A stretch of DNA of 63,979 nucleotides from Drancourtella massiliensis. Lineage in GTDB: Bacteria > Bacillota > Clostridia > Lachnospirales > Lachnospiraceae. The stretch is taken from NCBI RefSeq assembly GCF_016900655.1, contig NZ_JACJKH010000021.1:1-63979 (forward strand), in the 5' to 3' direction. Within the stretch, counting starts at the first letter, position 1. Each line of letters opens with the position of its first letter. The translations under genes and the position numbers were made by a program. The notes under the pieces are model-generated. The model was given only the letters and a program-made list of their open reading frames with translations. It did not search any database and was not told the origin of the DNA. Positions 1 to 7,686 of the stretch are shown here, piece by piece.

Positions 1-77
1 GCAGGTTTGTCAGTTTCAAATTTTTCCTGGCAATCTGAAAAAATATCTGCCAGAGAAAGCTGTTTATATGGTATCAT
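1..77 (-). CDS. Transposase, N-terminal fragment cut by window edge
   Basis: The minus strand carries an ATG at 77 followed by 25 open codons running off the window edge. The peptide starts MIPYKQLSLADIFSDCQ, which matches the start I remember for a transposase common in Lachnospiraceae and other Clostridia. A purine-rich stretch (AAGGAG) lies about 13 bases before the ATG. If correct, the 80-170 region on the right is the end of an insertion sequence, and the next genes are the DNA flanking it. Family assignment rests on recall of a short N-terminus, so confidence is moderate; terminal repeats were not delimited. Confidence 0.55.
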   Translation of the reverse strand, partial: MIPYKQLSLADIFSDCQEKFETDKP

Positions 78-248
78 AGTATCAGAATAACTCCTTTCTT
101 GGATGGTGGTTTATAGTTTTGTGCAACTCTATTATAGCATATCAGGTGAGGAGTTATTTGTTTTTAAAAGCAAAAATGCCGTATTTATGCGGCTTGTGGC
201 GTTTCGCAAACGCCTATTTCACTTACAGTTTGAGAGGAGGTCGAATGC

Positions 249-767
249 ATGGCAATATACAAGAAAATTTTAGGGTTATTCCCCCTGATGATAGTCTTGA
301 CAATGATTTGGGGATGTGGGAATCATATGGACAAATCCAGTGAATCTTTTGATATAACAAAATTCCCACGAGATGAGCAGGGCTATCCTAAAAGCGATAT
401 TGCAATTATCAATGGAAAAGAATTTTCTTTAAAAGATTTATCGGAATCCTATGTAGAAGACAACCTTGATTGTGTAATTGAACTTCCTGATGTTAAAACA
501 GGGGATCGTATTGAAGTAATTCTTCCTCAATATCTTCCGGTTAATTTATGGAGTATTGAAGAAAAGGAGACCATTGATTTAACAAATTACAATAAGAAGG
601 AATTGTCTGTTCGACAGGATGTAGAGGGAAAATCGGCCTTTGTTCAAAAATTTACCTTTACTACGGATGACACAAGTATTTTGTTTAAGTGGTCTAATGT
701 GCGAGAATGCGGAAAATCATTTAATGAAAAAGAGAAGGATTATTTATTAAAAATAAATCTAACTTAA
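249..767 (+). CDS. Putative lipoprotein of unknown function
   Basis: A 172-residue protein with a lysine-containing N-terminus, a hydrophobic stretch (residues 6-22) and a cysteine at 23 in a lipobox-like context (MIWGCG), so it is probably exported and lipid-anchored. The rest is acidic and soluble, with no motif I recognise. The start at 249 is preceded by a strong GAGGAGGT Shine-Dalgarno 7 bases upstream; a second ATG at 245 is out of frame. It is AT-richer than the housekeeping genes further right and lies beside a transposase fragment and a HicAB remnant, so it may have been acquired. A hairpin at 796-822 ends the unit. Confidence 0.6.
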   Translation: MAIYKKILGLFPLMIVLTMIWGCGNHMDKSSESFDITKFPRDEQGYPKSDIAIINGKEFSLKDLSESYVEDNLDCVIELPDVKTGDRIEVILPQYLPVNLWSIEEKETIDLTNYNKKELSVRQDVEGKSAFVQKFTFTTDDTSILFKWSNVRECGKSFNEKEKDYLLKINLT

Positions 768-795
768 CTCTAATTATATATCGAAAAGATTTTCT

Positions 796-826
796 CCCGC
801 CAACCGGTAATCGGTCGGCGGGATTG
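796..826 (+). terminator. Hairpin after the lipoprotein gene
   Basis: CCCGCCAACCG (796-806) pairs with CGGTCGGCGGG (812-822) with one A-C mismatch and a five-base loop. The T-run after it is short and interrupted, so termination may be partial. Confidence 0.5.
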
Positions 827-845
827 ATTTATGTGGCTTTAGCTA

Positions 846-896
846 GTTAAGCGTGGTGGAGTTTTTCGCGTTCCGAAAAATGTAGGCACGCTTAAC
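846..896. repeat. 51-bp nested palindrome
   Basis: The outer arms GTTAAGCGTG (846-855) and CACGCTTAAC (887-896) are perfectly complementary. The inner arms TTTTTCG (862-868) and CGAAAAA (874-880) are too, with short asymmetric internal loops. It lies in a non-coding stretch between the lipoprotein and the hic promoter and is not followed by a T-run like an ordinary terminator. It could be an insertion-sequence relic, a repeat element or a DNA hairpin used in recombination. Confidence 0.6.
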
Positions 897-938
897 AAAA
901 AACCACTATTGACGGGTGGTCATGGTTTTCATGAACTA

Positions 939-967
939 TTGACATACGTAAAATTACGTATTACTAT
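939..967 (+). promoter_or_regulatory. hic promoter with a palindromic operator in the spacer
   Basis: TTGACA (939-944), a 17-base spacer and TACTAT (962-967) form a near-consensus sigma-A promoter. The spacer holds a perfect inverted repeat, TACGTAA (945-951) and TTACGTA (954-960) around two bases. HicB antitoxins repress their own operons through a C-terminal DNA-binding domain, so this is the likely HicB operator (inference). Confidence 0.75.
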
Positions 968-998
968 AAAGACATGATAAGGAAAGGAGATACAAAAG

Positions 999-1085
999 AT
1001 GCCAATGACTCCGAAAGAGATGATAAAATATCTCAAGAAAAAGGGATTGGAGCAGGCAATACTTAAACAAGCAGGGCTCAAATAA
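999..1085 (+). pseudogene. hicA: HicA toxin remnant with internal deletion
   Basis: A 28-codon frame begins MPMTPKEMIKYLKKKG and ends LEQAILKQAGLK. The first part matches the start of HicA mRNA interferases and the second their usual C-terminus. HicA is normally about 60 residues; the middle third, with the G-S-H segment carrying the catalytic histidine and the beta sheet, is missing and the ends are joined in frame. An intact HicB follows and the promoter upstream is well preserved. The toxin should therefore be inactive, although a short peptide with a GGAAAGGAGA ribosome site could still be made. Confidence 0.75.
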
Positions 1086-1126
1086 GCCCTGCGCCTGAAA
1101 TGAGAATGGAAATGGAGGTATCATGT

Positions 1127-1525
1127 ATGAATAAATTATTTTATCCGTCAATCTTTCATACGGCAGAGGAAGGTGGATTTTGGGTAACTTTTCCGGATTT
1201 TCCAGAGTGTCTCACTGAAGGCGATGATTTGCAGAAAGCTTATGAAATGGCAGTGGAAGCTTTGGGTATAGTATTAGTAGGCAGAAAAGAAGATAGAGAA
1301 GTCATTCCAGATCCTACACCGATTAATGAGTTGAATGTAGAGGATGGTGCCATTGTGATCGTAGGATTTGATATGCTGGAATATCAGAGAAAGCACAATT
1401 CAAAGGCGGTCAAGAAGACTTTGAGTATTCCGGAATGGTTGAATGAAGAAGCAATAGAAAAGGGAGTGAATTTTTCACAAGTTCTTCAGGAAGCATTGAT
1501 GAATAAATTGAATATCAGAAAATAA
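1127..1525 (+). CDS. hicB: HicB family antitoxin
   Basis: A 132-residue HicB antitoxin. Residues 1-70 form the partial RNase H-like HicB fold, with the typical run F-x-D-F-P-E-C-x-T-E-G-D followed by an A-x-E-A-L helix. Residues 90-132 (KKTLSIPEWLNEEA onward) resemble a ribbon-helix-helix DNA-binding tail. The start at 1127 was chosen because GGAGG lies 8 bases upstream; upstream in-frame ATGs lack this. It follows the broken hicA by 41 bases. Known function of the family: bind and block HicA and repress the operon. With no intact toxin here it may be a relic, a repressor only, or protection against HicA encoded elsewhere. Confidence 0.85.
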   Translation: MNKLFYPSIFHTAEEGGFWVTFPDFPECLTEGDDLQKAYEMAVEALGIVLVGRKEDREVIPDPTPINELNVEDGAIVIVGFDMLEYQRKHNSKAVKKTLSIPEWLNEEAIEKGVNFSQVLQEALMNKLNIRK

Positions 1526-1590
1526 GAAACTGTACATTTAGAGAGTATGAATCCTTAGATACAGGAGTAATTCCTTCTGGATTTGTAAGA

Positions 1591-1616
1591 AAAGCGCCGC
1601 AAATACGGCGCTTTTT
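1591..1616. terminator. Bidirectional terminator between hicB and the PH gene
   Basis: AAAGCGCCG (1591-1599) and CGGCGCTTT (1606-1614) form a perfect 9-bp stem with a short loop and A/T runs on both sides. It sits between two convergent genes, so it can serve both strands. Confidence 0.85.
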
Positions 1617-1626
1617 CCATTCTGTT

Positions 1627-2001
1627 TTATAAAATACAGGAAGAGATCAGTCTTCCGATTTCTCTTATATCTCCTCCGGCAGAAAACTCAAATGTGACAT
1701 TACCAAGGCCGCTGAAGCAGAGGGTCAATTCGGAATCCATATCAAAGGTTCCGGCTGTTTCAATGGAAAATGCCTGAACTTTGGAGTACGGAAGGGAAGT
1801 AAAATCCTTTTTGGATCCGGTAATGCCCTGTACATTGCAGGCGATCAGTCGTTTGTTTGTGAATACCACATAGTCCCGCAGAGCACTGTAGTACCCGACG
1901 ATTTCTTCTCCATAAATCAAAAGATCCAGGATTTCTTTCGGAAGATGCTTTTCTTTTGCTTTACTGAGTTTGAATACTTTTTTGTTCTGAAAATCAATCA
2001 T
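1627..2001 (-). CDS. PH domain-containing protein (bacterial PH family)
   Basis: A 124-residue soluble protein without signal peptide or membrane segment. Residues about 25-122 carry the bacterial pleckstrin-homology pattern: a short lead helix, GEEIVGYYSALRDYVVFTNKRLI (strands ending in the T-N-K/R-R-L motif), an S/T-K dyad with SLPYSKVQAFSIE, and a final helix. The cellular role of this family is not established; the fold suggests a small beta-barrel binding module. It is the only complete gene on the minus strand here and has its own promoter at 2025-2053. The ribosome site is CGGAGGA. Confidence 0.8.
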   Translation of the reverse strand: MIDFQNKKVFKLSKAKEKHLPKEILDLLIYGEEIVGYYSALRDYVVFTNKRLIACNVQGITGSKKDFTSLPYSKVQAFSIETAGTFDMDSELTLCFSGLGNVTFEFSAGGDIREIGRLISSCIL

Positions 2002-2024
2002 AGTCTGTCCTCCGTTTTTCTTTT

Positions 2025-2053
2025 ATCATAGCATATGGAAGATGTCTGTTCAA
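2025..2053 (-). promoter_or_regulatory. Promoter of the PH-domain gene
   Basis: Read on the minus strand: TTGAAC (2053-2048), 17-base spacer, TATGAT (2030-2025), about 25 bases before the start codon at 2001. Confidence 0.6.
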
Positions 2054-2160
2054 TTATGAGCAGAGGTATCTTTCGTATTGACAACATAGTAAAACGATGT
2101 AAAAATTTATATATAAATCAAGCAAAAAAGAAGCTGAAAATCTGAAATGAGGTGAGGAAC

Positions 2161-4623
2161 ATGCACTTTGAAAGAAAAGAAACCATGTTTACAGGAACAA
2201 CAAGCAGGGAACCGGAAGCATATGAGAAACTTCATGGGGAAATTGCGCGCCGGGCAGCAGAAGAGGGGATTGTCCTTTTGAAAAATGAGGAGCATCTGCT
2301 TCCGCTCAAAAAGGGAAGTAAACTTGCGCTGTTTGGTTCTGGTGCGTCCAGAACAGTCAAAGGAGGCACCGGTTCCGGAGATGTAAACGAGAGAAGAAGT
2401 ATCAGCATCTATGAAGGTTTGAAAGATGCCGGATTTGAAATTATGACGGAGAAATGGCTCCATGAATATGAAGAAGAATATAAGGGAAAACGGTTGGAAT
2501 GGAAAGAAGCGATTCTTGATAAAACAAAAAGCGGAACAGATTTTTTCACCGCATATTCCACTTCTCCATTTCATGTTCCGGCAGGACCGGAAATTTATAC
2601 TGTCGATGCGGATGCGGCAGTTTTCGTCCTTGCCCGGAATGCAGGGGAAGGGGCGGACAGACGGGCAGAAAAAGGAGATTATTTTCTGAGCGATGAAGAG
2701 TATACCCTTCTTTCCGATGTCTGTGACAGATTTGAAAAGGTCATTCTGTTGCTGAATTCCGGCGGAGTTGTGGATTTGTCATTCCTTGAAAAGCTTCCGC
2801 AGATTCAGGCAGTACTGGCAGTATCACAGCCGGGCCAGGAGGGCGGCACTGCCGTGGCAGATGTTATCAGCGGGATTATTTCTCCAAGTGGAAAATTGAC
2901 TGATACATGGGCATTTTCTTATGATGACTATCCGAATGCCGCGACATTTTCGCATAATAACGGAAATGTCGAGAAGGAGAAGTACGAGGAAGGCATCTAT
3001 GTGGGATACCGTTATTTTGATACCTTCGAGATTCCGGTACGTTACGGATTCGGGTATGGAATGTCCTATGCATCTTTCACCATGAATACTGTCCGTATTA
3101 AAACGGCAGAAAACGGAGAGGTAAGAGTTACGGTCAAAGTGAGAAACCACAGCCAGGAGTTTTCCGGAAAAGAAGTGGTTCAGCTTTATGTATCCCTTCC
3201 AGTCGGAAAGATTGAAAAAGAGTTCCGTAGATTGTGCGCTTTTGCCAAGACCAGGATACTGGCTCCGGGAGAAGAGGAGACGGTTGAGATGACTTTTGAT
3301 GCCGGAACGCTAGCCTCCTTTGATGAAAGCCGGGCAGCATGGATTCTGGAAGCGGGATGCTACGGAATCTATGTGGGAAATTCCCTTATGGAAAGCACAC
3401 TGGAAGGTATCCTTGATGTAAAAGAGGAGAAAGTGCTGGCAGAAACAGAGCATATCTGTCCATTAAGAGAAACTCTGGAGGAGCTGTCTGTTCCGGCTGA
3501 AAAAATCCGGAAGCGGTATGAAGCGCTGATCAACAATACGGAGAATGTGCCGCACTTTTCCTATGATCTGGCCGGACTTGATACTATCCGGTATTGTTAC
3601 GATTATAAAGAGCCGGGGGATGAAGCGGCGGAAATCACCAGTGGGCTGTCCGAGGATCAGCTGATCCTGCTTGCTGTGGGAGATCCGGGAAGCGGACAGG
3701 GAAGCAATCTTGGCGCAGCCGGGATTTCGGTGCCTGGATCTGCAGGTGAGACCAGCTCCTGTGCGGCCGGACAGGGAGTAAAAGCGATTGTTCTGGCTGA
3801 CGGACCGGCAGGTCTGCGCCTGAGTCAGAATTATGTGGTGTACGATGGAAAAGTGCAGACGATTCCGTTTGAAGCGGCGATTGAAAGAGGATTTTTTTAC
3901 GATGGGCCGGAACAGGAAGGAGATATTTATTATCAATATTGTACGGCGTTCCCTGTCGGAACACTTCTGGCTCAGACGTGGAATGAAGAATTGATCCGGG
4001 AAGTCGGTAATGCAGTGGGCGAGGAGATGGAGCGGTTTAAAGTGACGCTCTGGCTCGCGCCGGGAATGAATATCCACCGGAATCCTCTGTGCGGACGGAA
4101 CTTTGAGTATTATTCGGAAGATCCGTTCCTCAGCGGAAAAATTGCCGCAGCCATGACAAAAGGAGTGCAGAAGCACCCTGGATGCGGAACAACTGTGAAG
4201 CATTTTGCCTGCAATAATCAGGAGGATAACCGGAGCGGATCCGACAGTATTCTTTCGGAACGAACCCTTCGGGAAATCTATCTGCGCGGCTTTGAAATTG
4301 TTATTCGGGAAGCGCATCCGCTTGCAATCATGACAAGCTATAATCTGATCAATGGTATCCATGCGGCAAACAGTTATGATCTCTGTACGAAAGCGGCCCG
4401 CTGTGAATATGGATTTCAGGGATTGATCATGACGGACTGGACAACGACGCAGCTGAGTGAAGACTGTACGGCTGCGGGATGCATTAAGGCAGGAAATGAT
4501 CTGGTAATGCCGGGAGAACCGGAGGATCAGGAAAGTATCCGGCAGGCGTTGTCTGATGGAACGATATCAGAGAAGGAACTCCGGGACTGCGTCACAAGGA
4601 TTGTGCGGACGACATTAAAATAA
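2161..4623 (+). CDS. Beta-glucosidase-type glycoside hydrolase, GH3, swapped domain order
   Basis: An 820-residue GH3 protein with its two catalytic domains in reverse order. The GH3 C-terminal alpha/beta sandwich comes first (residues 15-230; AAEEGIVLLKNE, then GTGSGDV). A fibronectin-III-like domain follows (about 280-390, with VTVKVRNHS and VVQLYVS). The (beta/alpha)8 barrel is last (about 490-820), containing KHFACNNQEDNR and the nucleophile region LIMTDW, where Asp759 is the expected nucleophile. This order is known from Ruminococcus albus and Butyrivibrio enzymes. There is no signal peptide, so it should act on imported oligosaccharides. The start at 2161 is preceded by AGGTGAGG; a GTG three codons earlier is possible. 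Substrate cannot be decided from sequence. There is no neighbouring sugar transporter. Confidence 0.88.
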   Translation: MHFERKETMFTGTTSREPEAYEKLHGEIARRAAEEGIVLLKNEEHLLPLKKGSKLALFGSGASRTVKGGTGSGDVNERRSISIYEGLKDAGFEIMTEKWLHEYEEEYKGKRLEWKEAILDKTKSGTDFFTAYSTSPFHVPAGPEIYTVDADAAVFVLARNAGEGADRRAEKGDYFLSDEEYTLLSDVCDRFEKVILLLNSGGVVDLSFLEKLPQIQAVLAVSQPGQEGGTAVADVISGIISPSGKLTDTWAFSYDDYPNAATFSHNNGNVEKEKYEEGIYVGYRYFDTFEIPVRYGFGYGMSYASFTMNTVRIKTAENGEVRVTVKVRNHSQEFSGKEVVQLYVSLPVGKIEKEFRRLCAFAKTRILAPGEEETVEMTFDAGTLASFDESRAAWILEAGCYGIYVGNSLMESTLEGILDVKEEKVLAETEHICPLRETLEELSVPAEKIRKRYEALINNTENVPHFSYDLAGLDTIRYCYDYKEPGDEAAEITSGLSEDQLILLAVGDPGSGQGSNLGAAGISVPGSAGETSSCAAGQGVKAIVLADGPAGLRLSQNYVVYDGKVQTIPFEAAIERGFFYDGPEQEGDIYYQYCTAFPVGTLLAQTWNEELIREVGNAVGEEMERFKVTLWLAPGMNIHRNPLCGRNFEYYSEDPFLSGKIAAAMTKGVQKHPGCGTTVKHFACNNQEDNRSGSDSILSERTLREIYLRGFEIVIREAHPLAIMTSYNLINGIHAANSYDLCTKAARCEYGFQGLIMTDWTTTQLSEDCTAAGCIKAGNDLVMPGEPEDQESIRQALSDGTISEKELRDCVTRIVRTTLK

Positions 4624-4632
4624 TATAAAATC

Positions 4633-4675
4633 TGTTGTACTTACAACATATTTTGCTTTCTGACTCCTGTATACT
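4633..4675 (+). promoter_or_regulatory. hcp promoter with Crp/Fnr-like site at about -41.5
   Basis: A perfect palindrome TGTTGTA-CT-TACAACA (4633-4648) is followed by a TATACT -10 box (4670-4675) that has no good -35 box. With a start about seven bases after the -10 box, the palindrome centre lies near -41.5, the class II activator position. Hcp genes are often controlled by Crp/Fnr-family regulators such as HcpR; the match here is inferred from geometry, not from a known consensus. Confidence 0.6.
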
Positions 4676-4708
4676 GGCCATGGAACGAAAAAGTAAGGAG
4701 GACAGAAA

Positions 4709-6301
4709 ATGGAAAAGCAGATGTTTTGTTATCAGTGTGAACAGACGGCAGGGTGCAGCGGATGTACCGGGAAAGCGGGAGTCTGTGGGAAGAAAGCAAG
4801 GACAGCAGGCCTTCAGGATGAACTGACCGGGGCGCTGATCGGACTTGCAAGGACGTGTGCGTCCAATCCGAAGACAGAAAATACGGACCGGTTGATTCTG
4901 GAAGGTCTGTTTGCTACTGTCACAAATGTCAATTTTGATGATGAAGCCATTGAAAGGCTGATTGATAAAGTAAGAGCAGAAAAAGAGCAGATTGCGCCGG
5001 GCTGCGCAGTATGCGAAGTAAAGTGCGGGAACACCGATGAATATGATATGAAATGGATCTGGGAAGCGCAGGAGGATATCCGGTCATTGAAATCTCTGAT
5101 CTTATTTGGAATCCGGGGAATGGCGGCGTATGCTTATCATGCCATGGTACTGGGCTATGTGGATGAGGAAGTCAACACCTTTTTCTACAAGGCATTATCT
5201 ATACTTGCAGAGGACTGGGGAATGGAAGAACTTCTTCCGGTGGTTATGGAGACCGGAGCAGTGAACCTGAAATGCATGGAACTGCTCGACCGTGCCAACA
5301 CGGAAACATTTGGAAATCCGGAGCCGTCAGAAGTATCCTGGAAAGTGGAAAAAGGGCCGTTTATCGTTGTAACCGGTCATGATCTCTATGATCTGAAACT
5401 TCTTTTGGAACAGACGAAAGATCTGGGAATCCAGGTTTACACCCACGGAGAGATGCTCCCGGCTCATGCATATCCGATGCTTCGGAAATATCCGCATCTG
5501 AAAGGAAACTTTGGAACCGCATGGCAGAATCAACAGAAGGAGTTTGCAGACATTCCGGCACCGGTTCTTTATACGACAAACTGTCTGATGCCGGTAAAGG
5601 ACAGTTATGCGGACCGGGTATTTACAACGGAAGTAGTAGGATATCCGGGCATGGTCCACATTGGTGAGGACAAAGATTTTACCCCGGTGATCCAAAAAGC
5701 ACTGGAACTTGGTGGATATGAAAAAGATATGGAATTTACAGGAAGCAACGGCGGCAGCACCACAATGACCGGATTCGGCCATCAGGCAGTTCTGGGTGTG
5801 GCGGGTCAGATCATCGCAGGTGTGAAAAGCGGAGCGATCCGGCATTTCTTCCTGGTAGGAGGATGCGATGGAGCCCGCCCTGGAAGAAGCTATTATACAG
5901 AGTTTGTAAAACAGGCACCAAAGGATACGGTGATTTTGACACTGGCCTGCGGAAAATACCGGTTTAACGATCTGGATCTGGGAACAATCGGAGGAATCCC
6001 GCGGATGCTCGACATGGGACAGTGCAATGATGCCTACAGTGCCATCAAGGTTGCACTGGCACTGGCAGATGCATTCGGATGTGGTGTTAATGAACTGCCG
6101 CTGTCTATGATTCTGTCCTGGTATGAACAGAAAGCGGTCTGCATTTTGCTGACGCTTCTTCACCTCGGCATCAAAAATATCCGGCTTGGCCCGACACTGC
6201 CGGCATTTCTTTCAAAAGGTGTGGCGGAGTATCTGATAAAAGAATATGGAATTGCTCCGGTTACAACGCCGGAAGAGGATTTAAAGACAATCTTAGGATA
6301 A
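4709..6301 (+). CDS. hcp: Hydroxylamine reductase / hybrid cluster protein
   Basis: A 530-residue hybrid-cluster protein. The N-terminus carries FCYQCEQTAGCSGCTGKAGVC: Cys7, Cys10, Cys19 and Cys26 bind the cubane iron-sulfur cluster, with the short spacing of strict anaerobes. Further cysteines (CAVCEVKCGNTDE, TTNCLMPVKDSY, GGCDGARPGR, ACGKYRFN) fit the hybrid 4Fe-2S-2O cluster ligands. In vitro the family reduces hydroxylamine to ammonia; in cells it is mainly linked to nitric oxide detoxification and S-nitrosylation. It is cytoplasmic. The start has AAGGAGG upstream. It stands alone between its own promoter and a terminator at 6314; no NADH-dependent partner Hcr is nearby, as is usual in anaerobes. 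Confidence 0.95.
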   Translation: MEKQMFCYQCEQTAGCSGCTGKAGVCGKKARTAGLQDELTGALIGLARTCASNPKTENTDRLILEGLFATVTNVNFDDEAIERLIDKVRAEKEQIAPGCAVCEVKCGNTDEYDMKWIWEAQEDIRSLKSLILFGIRGMAAYAYHAMVLGYVDEEVNTFFYKALSILAEDWGMEELLPVVMETGAVNLKCMELLDRANTETFGNPEPSEVSWKVEKGPFIVVTGHDLYDLKLLLEQTKDLGIQVYTHGEMLPAHAYPMLRKYPHLKGNFGTAWQNQQKEFADIPAPVLYTTNCLMPVKDSYADRVFTTEVVGYPGMVHIGEDKDFTPVIQKALELGGYEKDMEFTGSNGGSTTMTGFGHQAVLGVAGQIIAGVKSGAIRHFFLVGGCDGARPGRSYYTEFVKQAPKDTVILTLACGKYRFNDLDLGTIGGIPRMLDMGQCNDAYSAIKVALALADAFGCGVNELPLSMILSWYEQKAVCILLTLLHLGIKNIRLGPTLPAFLSKGVAEYLIKEYGIAPVTTPEEDLKTILG

Positions 6302-6313
6302 GAAGCTAAGAAG

Positions 6314-6348
6314 AAGGATGTTTCCACAATCAGGAGACATCCTTTTTC
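6314..6348 (+). terminator. Terminator of hcp
   Basis: AAGGATGT (6314-6321) pairs with ACATCCTT (6337-6344), then a T-run. The inner bases CC and GG can add to the stem. Confidence 0.8.
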
Positions 6349-6481
6349 TATGCGCAGGAAGAAACCAGATTAGAATCTACGGCTTAAAATGACAATTTGC
6401 AAATTTGAACCGTATTTTTTGCTGACTTGTACTGGAAAATAGAACGAAACGATTAAGATGTTATCTTTTAGTCAGAATCTA

Positions 6482-6543
6482 TTGACAAATGCCTACCTTG
6501 CTATATAATATAGTCAAGAGAAGAACCTTATCATACAAGGTAG
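6482..6543 (+). promoter_or_regulatory. Promoter flanked by 8-bp inverted repeats, ABC/PadR cluster
   Basis: TTGACA (6482-6487), 16-base spacer, TATAAT (6504-6509). CTACCTTG (6493-6500), inside the spacer, and CAAGGTAG (6536-6543), just before the ribosome site, are perfectly complementary. One copy overlaps the promoter and one the early transcript, so this is a candidate operator pair for the PadR regulator encoded in the same operon; alternatively it is an RNA stem in the 5' leader. Confidence 0.65.
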
Positions 6544-6557
6544 ACTGGAGGGAAATC

Positions 6558-7328
6558 ATGGGAACAGTGTTAGAAGTGCAGGATATTATTAGAAATTATT
6601 CTAAAAAAGGTGATGGAGCCCGTCCGGCAGAGGATGATATCAAGGTCATCCGCGGGATCAGCATGAAAGTCGAGAAAGGAGATTTCCTCGGAATCATGGG
6701 AAAATCCGGATGCGGAAAGTCAACGCTGCTCCGGGTGCTTGGACTTCTGGACCGGCCGACAGAAGGAAAAATTTATTTTGAAGATTTTGATACGGAAGAG
6801 TTGTGGAAGGATGAGCTGGCAGACATCCGCAGAAGGAAGATCGGATTTATCTTCCAGGACTACTACCTGATGGACAGTCTGACAGTGAGGGAAAACATGA
6901 TTCTGCCGATGATTTTAGACAAGGCGGATTCCGCGGAAATGAAAAAGCGGGCGGAAAAATATGCGGAACAGTTTGAGATTTCGCATCTTCTTGATAAGAA
7001 GCCGACGGAGCTTTCCGGCGGAGAGAAGCAAAGAGCCGCGATCTGCCGGGCGCTGATCAATGACCCGGAACTGATTCTGGCGGACGAACCGACGGGAAAT
7101 CTGGATTCCAAATCCGGAAAAATTGTTCTGGATGCACTCAAAGAGATTAATAGATGGGGAAAGACTATCATCATGGTGACTCATGACCCTCAGATGGCGA
7201 GCAATTGTAAGCATGTGATTTTGCTGAAAGATGGCGTGATTTTAAAGACACTGGACCGCAAAGGAGACGATGAAAAAGAGCGGGAACGCTATTATCGGGA
7301 GATTCTCGGAGAAATGGAGCAGCTTTAA
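6558..7328 (+). CDS. ABC transporter ATP-binding protein, LolD/MacB type (copy 1)
   Basis: A 256-residue ABC ATPase. Walker A is GKSGCGKST (48-56), the Q-loop lies in [10 protein letters not shown], the signature is LSGGEKQR, Walker B is [13 protein letters not shown], and the H-loop is in MVTHDP. The LDRPTEGKIYF and DEPTGNLDS features place it with the LolD/MacB/FtsE group, which normally works with FtsX-type permeases. None is encoded here; the neighbours are short four-helix membrane proteins. The start at 6558 follows CTGGAGGG. A near-duplicate lies at 8364. It is the first gene after the 6482 promoter, followed by padR. Confidence 0.9.
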   Translation: MGTVLEVQDIIRNYSKKGDGARPAEDDIKVIRGISMKVEKGDFLGIMGKSGCGKSTLLRVLGLLDRPTEGKIYFEDFDTEELWKDELADIRRRKIGFIFQDYYLMDSLTVRENMILPMILDKADSAEMKKRAEKYAEQFEISHLLDKKPTELSGGEKQRAAICRALINDPELILADEPTGNLDSKSGKIVLDALKEINRWGKTIIMVTHDPQMASNCKHVILLKDGVILKTLDRKGDDEKERERYYREILGEMEQL

Positions 7329-7359
7329 GTGAAACAACAAGAGACAGGCGGTGAGAAAT

Positions 7360-7671
7360 ATGGACAAAGCGCAGCTTATGAAAGGGATTCTGGAAGGATG
7401 CATTCTGAAGATCATTGATCAGGAAGAGACATACGGATATGAGATCGTAACAAGGCTCCAGGATTATGGATTTTCTGACGCAAAAGAAGGCACGCTTTAT
7501 CCGCTTTTACTCCGCCTGGAGAAAAAGAAGCTGATTAAGGGAACCTTTAAAGAAAGTCCTCTGGGGCCGAAGCGGAAGTACTACGCACTGACTCAGGAGG
7601 GAAAGGACTATGTCGATCAGTTTTATCAGGCATGGCAGGAAGTGAAAGAGTCTGTTGACCGGATCTTCTGA
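7360..7671 (+). CDS. PadR family transcriptional regulator
   Basis: A 103-residue PadR winged-helix protein: QLMKGILEGCILKIIDQEETYGYEIVTRL, then EGTLYPLLLRLEKKKLIKGTF and SPLGPKRKYYALTQEGK, the standard recognition helix, wing and Y-Y-x-L-T pattern. The short C-terminal helix is the dimer arm. Members of this family usually repress their own operon and neighbouring transporter genes and release DNA on binding an antibiotic or other hydrophobic ligand. Here it is co-transcribed between an ABC ATPase and a membrane protein. The start at 7360 follows GGCGGTGAG; a GTG three codons earlier is possible. The likely operator is the repeat pair at 6493-6543. Confidence 0.9.
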   Translation: MDKAQLMKGILEGCILKIIDQEETYGYEIVTRLQDYGFSDAKEGTLYPLLLRLEKKKLIKGTFKESPLGPKRKYYALTQEGKDYVDQFYQAWQEVKESVDRIF

Positions 7672-7686
7672 CAGGAGGCGAGAAAA

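Noticed and set aside
2078-2106. Promoter for the GH3 gene (TTGACA at 2078)
   Set aside because: The -35-like box is good, but the sequence 17 bases later (AAAAAT) is not a convincing -10 box.
3463-4362. A 299-codon open frame on the minus strand opposite the GH3 gene
   Set aside because: It lies entirely within a well-supported GH3 gene, has no ribosome site or recognisable domain, and is rich in His, Arg and Ser as expected for antisense of this codon usage.
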